20,751 nt of DNA from CAWFFV01 sp963814985. Its GTDB lineage: Bacteria > Chloroflexota > Ktedonobacteria > Ktedonobacterales > Ktedonobacteraceae. Shown piece by piece: positions 16,777 through 20,751 of this stretch (positions are counted from its first letter, which is position 1; each line of letters begins with the position of its first letter). The position numbers were made by a program, and so were the translations under genes. Below the pieces are notes generated by a model. The model saw nothing but the letters and a program-made list of their open reading frames with translations, ran no database searches and was not told the DNA's origin. The DNA lies in assembly GCA_963814985.1 (NCBI GenBank), contig CAWFFV010000093.1:1-20751 (forward strand), in the 5' to 3' direction.

Positions 16777-17289
16777 ATGCCAAAAAGGAGCCCATCACAA
16801 AACGTCCCAAAAGACTTGCAGGCACGTTTCGATGAGATCACCCATCTCACTGACGCTTTCTGTCAGACCTACTTGAATAACGAGTATGGACAACTCTGCC
16901 GTGAGCTCACAGCAACGTTGTGTCGGAAACGTCCTTCGCCACTGGTGCGAGGCAAGGCTCCCACCTGGGCCTGTGGGATCATTCATGCGCTCGGCATGGT
17001 GAACTTTCTCTTCAATTCCTCGCAGATGCCCCATATTGCAGCAAGCCAAATCTGGGAGAATTTCGAACTGAGTTCTTCTACCATGCAAGCGAAGTCCAAG
17101 CAGATCCGCGATCTCATGGGCATGTATCCCATGGATCCCGATTGGTCAACCCCCTCGATGCTTGACAAGAACCCCCTCGTCTGGATGCTTGAGATCAATG
17201 GGTTGATCATCGATGTACGCCAAGCACCCAGGGAACTCCAGGAGATAGCATTCCGCAAAGGACTCATCCCTTACATCCCTGATGGGTGA
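16777..17289 (+). CDS. DUF6398 domain protein, passenger gene in the ISL3 element
   Basis: 170 residues from ATG 16777, which has a near-ideal ribosome site (AAGGAGGGAAGC). The DUF6398 domain is recognisable: VPKDLQARFDEITHLTDAFC, then GQLCRELTATLCRKRPSPLV and ACGIIHALGMVNFLFNSSQM, then a helix-turn-helix-like stretch (IAASQIWENFELSSSTMQAK, followed by SKQIRDLMGM). The C-terminal 50 residues (NPLVWMLEINGLIIDVRQAP) look like a second small domain. The gene starts 67 bp after the transposase stop and lies inside the inverted repeats, so it travels with the element. A TACAAT at about 16751 could be the -10 of its own promoter. The biochemical role of the family is unknown to me; the HTH-like part suggests DNA binding. 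Confidence 0.8.
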   Translation: MPKRSPSQNVPKDLQARFDEITHLTDAFCQTYLNNEYGQLCRELTATLCRKRPSPLVRGKAPTWACGIIHALGMVNFLFNSSQMPHIAASQIWENFELSSSTMQAKSKQIRDLMGMYPMDPDWSTPSMLDKNPLVWMLEINGLIIDVRQAPRELQEIAFRKGLIPYIPDG

Positions 17290-17328
17290 TCAGTACCTCC
17301 TCAAAGCAAGCAGGCACACTTAATGTGG

Positions 17329-17413
17329 TATTGGTGGCAAATTGCAAAACCGAGCGCATTTCTGATTTTTCACTGCATAATCCTATGCTCAATCTTTTAA
17401 TTTGCCACCAATA
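17329..17413. repeat. 85-bp MITE-like repeat, right copy
   Basis: Same sequence and orientation as 14809-14893, with TATTGGTGGCAAATT / AATTTGCCACCAATA ends. With the outer GG and CC included (17327-17415) it is flanked by a perfect 5-base direct repeat AATGT (17322-17326 and 17416-17420), which resembles a target-site duplication for the repeat itself. Confidence 0.75.
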
Positions 17414-17420
17414 CCAATGT

Positions 17421-17542
17421 GTCCAAGAACCGTTATCTGATCGAAAAGCGAACTTTATCGTGAGAATCCACAATTTGATACTGTCGAAATCTTCTAGAAT
17501 AAGCTGACAAGCCTCTTCAGAGATACAAGGAAATTCTGGCAT
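17421..17542 (-). pseudogene. Possible 5' end of a gene cut by the repeat
   Basis: On the bottom strand ATG 17542 opens about 41 codons (MPEFPCISEEACQLILEDFD, then a stretch ending RSDNGSWTH) before entering the 85-bp repeat. Composition is protein-like, but no family is recognised and the ribosome site is weak. It would be divergent from tetR. Low confidence. Confidence 0.25.
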
Positions 17543-17579
17543 TCTATCTATTCAAAATATCAGGGCGATAAGAGAACGC

Positions 17580-17609
17580 TTGACATTTTAGTGAACAATG
17601 TTCTATATT
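17580..17609 (+). promoter_or_regulatory. tetR promoter with embedded operator
   Basis: TTGACA (17580-17585) and TATATT (17604-17609) are separated by 18 bases. The near-palindrome GTGAACAATGTTCTA (17591-17605) occupies the spacer, so a bound repressor would block RNA polymerase. The same 15-base pattern recurs at 18252-18266. Confidence 0.75.
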
Positions 17610-17633
17610 TATTCAGGGAAGGAGATAATAACG

Positions 17634-18236
17634 GTGGGTATCAAGCAGCGGCGTGAGCGTGAACGTGAAGCGACGCAGCAGGCAATTTTGCAGGCTGCGC
17701 TGGATATTGCGTCTGAGGATGGGTGGGAGGCCGTGACTATTCGTCGTATCGCCGAGCGGATTGAATACAGCCCCTCTGCCATCTATAAGTACTTTGAGGA
17801 TAAAGAGGCTATCTTGCTTACGCTTTTGCGTCAGGGATTTCAACAACAGTTGGCTGCACTCACCTTTCTCTCTGCACAAGAAAGGAATCCGCCAGAGCGC
17901 TTGCTCCAGATTGCCAGAGCCTATTGGGACTTTGCCTGGAATCATCCCACCTTGTATCAACTGATGTTTGATCTAAAAGGGAATTTGCACGAGATTCAGG
18001 ATGCGAAAGCTGCATTTCTCCTTGTGCGGGCAGCAATAGAGGAATGGAACGATGTCAATGAGATCAAGATTGTTAACCTGGATGCAGATGTTGATATCTT
18101 ATGGGCAATGATGCATGGACTCGTTGCTCTCACCATGGCTCAACACATTTATGGGGGTTCCAATCGAGCGAGGGAGTTACTCGCTCAGGCGGTGAATGAT
18201 CTGCTCCTTGCCTGGAAAATGCGCGCGATTTCCTAA
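17634..18236 (+). CDS. TetR/AcrR family transcriptional regulator
   Basis: About 200 residues. I start at GTG 17634 because AGGAG lies nine bases upstream; the ATG at 17598 overlaps the promoter and lacks a site. The N-terminal TetR DNA-binding domain is typical: AILQAALDIASEDGWEAVTI, then RRIAERIEYSPSAIYKYFED and KEAIL. The C-terminal ligand domain (YWDFAWNHPTLYQLMF, then VDILWAMMHGLVALTMAQHI) resembles the WHG/TetR_C_33 type. It probably represses itself and the downstream nitroreductase and doxX genes through the two GTGAAC-N3-GTTCT operators. The inducer is unknown; a lipophilic or electrophilic compound would suit the neighbours. Confidence 0.92.
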   Translation: MGIKQRREREREATQQAILQAALDIASEDGWEAVTIRRIAERIEYSPSAIYKYFEDKEAILLTLLRQGFQQQLAALTFLSAQERNPPERLLQIARAYWDFAWNHPTLYQLMFDLKGNLHEIQDAKAAFLLVRAAIEEWNDVNEIKIVNLDADVDILWAMMHGLVALTMAQHIYGGSNRARELLAQAVNDLLLAWKMRAIS

Positions 18237-18251
18237 TTTTTTTGTCATTTG

Positions 18252-18266
18252 GTGAACTTAGTTCTC
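18252..18266. promoter_or_regulatory. Second TetR-type operator, before the nitroreductase gene
   Basis: GTGAACTTAGTTCTC has the same layout as the operator in the tetR promoter (GTGAAC, three A/T-rich bases, GTTCT). A TTGACA lies just downstream at 18271-18276, so a second promoter start is possible. Two matching sites around the regulator gene strongly suggest local control. Confidence 0.65.
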
Positions 18267-18305
18267 TTAGTTGACATTGTTTACATATGAGAAATGAGGT
18301 GTTTC

Positions 18306-18800
18306 ATGTCTCTTCCTTCTTCGGCACCCACGGTTCCGCGCTGGATCAATCGTCTCGTGATTTGGTTACTGCGCTCACCTTTTCATCCACTCATGAGCCG
18401 CACGACTATGCTGTTGACCTTTACCGGGCGAAAAAGTGGACGTCGTTATACCATCCCTGTGCGGTATCTTCGTAAAGGCGATAAGCTCTTCACGACGACT
18501 GATAGCCGTTGGTGGCGCAACCTACAAGGAAGGGCATGCGTGGATCTGTACTTGGCGGGACGCAAGGTAGCTGGCAACGTTGAGGTGAGTACCAACCCGG
18601 CAGACGTGGAACAAGCTCTTCTTGCCATCCTGCACCGGATGCCCCGCGATGCCCGCTTTTACCAGATTCATCTTGATCAGCATAACCAACCCGACACGAC
18701 GAGCTTGAAGCAAGCCGCGCAAGTCAATGTGCTGATTACGATTACGATTGGAAGCTACACAGAACAGCAGGAAGCAGATATTATGTCAGAACGCGCATGA
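18306..18800 (+). CDS. Deazaflavin (F420)-dependent nitroreductase family protein (DUF385)
   Basis: 164 residues from ATG 18306, chosen because GAGG is about eight bases upstream. The split-barrel core is clear: MLLTFTGRKSGRRYTIPVRY, then KGDKLFTTTDSRWWRNLQG and VDLYLAGRKVAGNVEVST. The TGRKSGR-Y-x-P-V signature is the hallmark of the Ddn/DUF385 family, whose members use F420H2 to reduce nitroaromatics, quinones or similar compounds. Not all members have been shown to bind F420. It follows tetR by about 70 bp and precedes doxX by 40 bp, making a likely redox-detoxification unit. Cytosolic or membrane-associated. Confidence 0.85.
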   Translation: MSLPSSAPTVPRWINRLVIWLLRSPFHPLMSRTTMLLTFTGRKSGRRYTIPVRYLRKGDKLFTTTDSRWWRNLQGRACVDLYLAGRKVAGNVEVSTNPADVEQALLAILHRMPRDARFYQIHLDQHNQPDTTSLKQAAQVNVLITITIGSYTEQQEADIMSERA

Positions 18801-18840
18801 CGATATGTCCTCATCGCGGCTTCTTTCTTAGGAGGGAACA

Positions 18841-19227
18841 ATGATACTCAGATACGGTCTTCTTTTTTTGCAACTCTTACTTGCCATTACGTTTCTTGTT
18901 ATCCCGGTTAGTCGTCTATTCGGGGCCGCGACTTTACAGCAGGTACTCTCGCTGGGAGTGTCTCCATGGCTGATCTGGGTTGCGAATGTGGTTGAACTGA
19001 GTGGTGCAGTGTTCCTGCTGCTAGGTCTGCGTATCGATCTGCTGGCCGTCATCTGGGCGTTGCTGATCGCCTCGTCGATGGCTGGGGCAACGCTGGCTCA
19101 TATTCGGGCTGGCAACTTGTTTGCGGAAGTACCCTGGACCCTCGTCATTTTTGGGTTCTGCCTGATCGTTGGATGGTTCCACTGGCCGGCCATACAAGTA
19201 GCTTTGAAACGTTTGTCAAGGAGCTGA
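18841..19227 (+). CDS. DoxX-like small membrane protein
   Basis: 128 residues with an ideal ribosome site (TTAGGAGGGAACA). Four hydrophobic segments are visible: about 5-25 (GLLFLQLLLAITFLVIPV), 43-62 (LIWVANVVELSGAVFLLLGL), 66-83 (LLAVIWALLIASSMAGAT) and 98-115 (WTLVIFGFCLIVGWFHW). Length, topology and the order of segments fit DoxX-like proteins, often encoded with oxidoreductases and linked to redox or respiratory stress. It is the last gene of the tetR operon, followed 10 bp later by a terminator. Confidence 0.8.
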   Translation: MILRYGLLFLQLLLAITFLVIPVSRLFGAATLQQVLSLGVSPWLIWVANVVELSGAVFLLLGLRIDLLAVIWALLIASSMAGATLAHIRAGNLFAEVPWTLVIFGFCLIVGWFHWPAIQVALKRLSRS

Positions 19228-19237
19228 CGCATTGAAG

Positions 19238-19272
19238 AGGGACACTTGCTATTTGGTTGGTGTCCCTTTTTT
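19238..19272 (+). terminator. Intrinsic terminator of the tetR operon
   Basis: AGGGACAC (19238-19245) pairs with GTGTCCCT (19260-19267), and the stem is followed by a run of T residues. Confidence 0.85.
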
Positions 19273-19312
19273 GTGGGCCAGGAGGGAGTTGGCACCTTGC
19301 ACAACAGAAATG

Positions 19313-19391
19313 TATCCTACGCTCTAGCCTAGGGGTTATGTATAGGGAAGACCATGCCCCATAGCTAGCGCCTACTTTAGAGCGTAGGATA
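19313..19391. repeat. 79-base imperfect hairpin with 14-bp perfect outer arms
   Basis: TATCCTACGCTCTA (19313-19326) and TAGAGCGTAGGATA (19378-19391) are perfect complements. Inside, TAGC-CTA-GGGG-TTATG partly pairs with CATGCCCCATAGCTA, so the whole segment can fold back. It could be a tiny palindromic mobile unit or a structured RNA. No gene is present. Confidence 0.5.
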
Positions 19392-19527
19392 TGGAGCAAT
19401 GAAAAAGCGTCGTTGGGCTTGTAGAGCAGGCTGCGGGGATGGAGTGAGGGACGGTGAAAACCGTGCTGCAAAAGCGAGACCTCCTTACTACAATGGGGGG
19501 GGATGGTGTGTTGCTGACTGATGATGG

Positions 19528-20289
19528 ATGAGTGAACCGGAAACAGACCAGAACGCGACCAGGAAGGGAGGAGAACAGGACCGGAAAAGAACCAGGAAGG
19601 TTTGCGGAAAAGTGGTCTGAACTCGTTTTCAGATGGAAAGAAACGCAAGAAAAGGTATGCCGAATTTGGCGGTGCAGAAAAGCGCTAGAAGAAGCTGGGA
19701 AGGCCCTTTAGGAGTAGGAAGAAGCGATGGCACTCTTGAATATTATTGCGCCTATTACCATGGCATCTCATGTTTTGGTCGTCTCCTGCTATACCACAAC
19801 GAAAAGAAGAACACAGACCTCTGAACGAGTTTTGAGAAACCAGAATTGCAGAGAGAGGCCAAAACCGGATGCAAAAAGTGCATCCCAAAAGATCGCGTTT
19901 TTGTGCTCAAATTGCCTATAACTCTCTAGGGAGGAATTGTCTGTATTTTCGTCTGTAGGAGGCACCTGTACTTCCCCAGTGTTTCTGACACCCTCTGCAT
20001 TTTGCCCTTGTGGTTTCTTCTCATCGATGGTATATCCATAAGTAACCAAACAAAACAGCCGTAAAAAGCTGGCAGGTTCGTCCCCTGTGCCTGTCGAGTT
20101 CCTCCAGGAATTGGACGGAGTGATCTGCTCTCTCAGAGGCAGGGTGGTCTCCTGCGCCAGTGAGTTACTCCTGGAAAAGGACCGATATGATTGGTGTCAA
20201 AACCCGCTCATAGCGTATGAAAAGTGGAATGAAGCCAGAATGATGATGTCATCTGGACATCACAAAAACTCGTTTGATATCTCGGCGTA
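19528..20289. repeat. Long dispersed repeat, copy B
   Basis: This is the most complete copy, from GTGAACCGGAAACAGACC to GATATCTCGGCGTAA. It matches copy A (3155-3840) over most of its length and copy A' (3867-4233) at both ends. On its bottom strand an 86-codon frame starts at 20049 (MVTYGYTIDEKKPQGQNAEG). The same frame in copy A has a TAG after about 43 codons, so a conserved protein is not supported. Confidence 0.7.
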
Positions 20290-20395
20290 ACATGGCTTGT
20301 AGAGCGCGTGCGCATGGTGGAAATTCGTCCGGCTCTCCCTGTATTTTGCCTTGTCTTTGGCTCCTGGTCGTGCCCTGGTAGTGGGTGCGTCATGA

Positions 20396-20619
20396 TTAGT
20401 TGTGAGGAGATTATATAGACTCCGTTGGCCAATAGCATGACGGGGAGAAGATGCACACGAATTCACTGCTTTTCCACTTCTTTGCCTCTTTTGCTGAAGC
20501 ACTGGCCCCTCCCATGATTAAGGAGAACGAGCAAAAGGTGTTCTCAATGATCCGAAGGGTGCCCGCTCTGCTCGTTTCGCTATTGGCCAACGGAGTCTAT
20601 ATAAAGCACTCACAACTAA
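20396..20619. mobile_element. MITE-like element with 41-bp terminal inverted repeats
   Basis: The arms 20396-20436 and 20579-20619 match as inverted repeats at 37 of 41 positions, with the mismatches clustered in one 5-base patch. The ends read TTAGTTGTGAG and the inner parts TATATAGACTCC ... TTGGCCAATAGC. The 142-base interior has no gene. The outermost TTA/TAA leaves room for a TA target duplication, as used by IS630/mariner-type transposases (inference). Confidence 0.65.
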
Positions 20620-20651
20620 AATAAGGTTTGCGATTGCGGCACACAGAACGG

Positions 20652-20689
20652 CAAGAAAGCCTCTGGACAAAAAACCAGAGGCTTTCTTG
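20652..20689. terminator. Strong terminator-like hairpin, 15-bp perfect arms
   Basis: CAAGAAAGCCTCTGG (20652-20666) pairs perfectly with CCAGAGGCTTTCTTG (20675-20689) around an 8-base A-rich loop. A and T runs within the arms make it a plausible bidirectional terminator. No gene is complete in the remaining 60 bases of the window. Confidence 0.65.
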
Positions 20690-20751
20690 TGTGCTCAATC
20701 TCGGGCGAGAGGGTCGGCCATTTAGCCGGCGTGCCTTGTAGACCCTGCTCC

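Larger units (their letters stand above)
14879..17343 (+). mobile_element. ISL3-type element with passenger gene, 38-bp perfect inverted repeats
   Basis: The arms are 14879-14916 and 17306-17343 and match perfectly as reverse complements over 38 bases. The inner 21-23 bases (ACATTAAGTGTGCCTGCTTGC and its complement) are the element's own. The outer 15-17 bases are the ends of the flanking 85-bp repeats. Between the arms are one intact transposase and one DUF6398 gene. The perfection of the repeats and the intact ORFs point to a recent arrival compared with the other, decayed elements. True end and target-duplication length are uncertain. Confidence 0.75.

Noticed and set aside
14809..17413. 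The two 85-bp direct repeats as a CRISPR or integron-like array
   Set aside because: Only two copies, 2.4 kb apart, with inverted ends and a transposase between them.
19789..20049. 86-codon bottom-strand frame in repeat copy B as a conserved gene
   Set aside because: The same frame carries a stop codon in copy A, and the last 30 residues change frame relative to it.

Overview
The window looks like an accessory, transposon-rich stretch of a bacterial chromosome or large plasmid, at roughly 50% G+C. The mix of families (ISL3, IS110, IS66-like, TniA/TniB, a group II intron maturase, DUF6398, a deazaflavin-dependent nitroreductase, DoxX) and the density of decayed transposases fit a Ktedonobacterales-type member of the Chloroflexota. 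That placement is inference from gene style. There is no rRNA, tRNA or CRISPR array to anchor it.

Layout, left to right. 1-600: no gene; purine-rich top strand. 615-1410 (+): frameshifted 5' half of a TniA/TnsB-like (Mu-type) transposase. 1970-3072 (-): a two-gene unit of unknown function whose second gene has two in-frame TGA stops. 3099-4233: a long, apparently non-coding repeat (one long and one internally deleted copy). It recurs at 19528-20289. 4392-4787 (-): a carboxymuconolactone-decarboxylase-family protein. 4830-5700: purine-rich, with a strong hairpin and short repeats. 6059-9120 (-): a patchwork of truncated pieces, namely an IS66-like transposase broken by two frameshifts, the 3' third of a group II intron (maturase domain X, HNH, RNA domains V and VI), a 3'-truncated gene of unknown function and the last ~40 codons of sdhB. 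9286-10946 (-): an intact Hsp20 and an intact Fic protein. The fic gene has a four-half-site operator array in front of it. 11109-13200 (-): an Rpn-type remnant, a small ORF, an intact TniB ATPase and the C-terminal part of a TniA transposase. 13220-14790 (+): an IS110 element with a frameshifted recombinase. 14809-17413 (+): an ISL3-type element with a complete transposase and a DUF6398 passenger gene, framed by 38-bp perfect inverted repeats and 85-bp direct repeats. 17580-19272 (+): a complete regulated operon of tetR, nitroreductase and doxX, with two matching operators and a terminator. 19313-20689: hairpins, the second long copy of the repeat, a 224-bp MITE-like element and a strong terminator hairpin.

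The genes most likely to work today are the CMD protein, Hsp20, Fic, TniB (without a working TniA here), the ISL3 transposase and its passenger, and the TetR operon. The most interesting signals are four. First, two TniA halves on opposite strands would line up head-to-tail, followed by tniB and a third overlapping ORF, if the 1.4-13.2 kb interval were inverted. Second, the fic operator array has two inverted repeats of identical geometry. Third, the ISL3/DUF6398 unit carries MITE-like repeats at both ends. Fourth, the TetR operon has a 15-bp operator in two copies.
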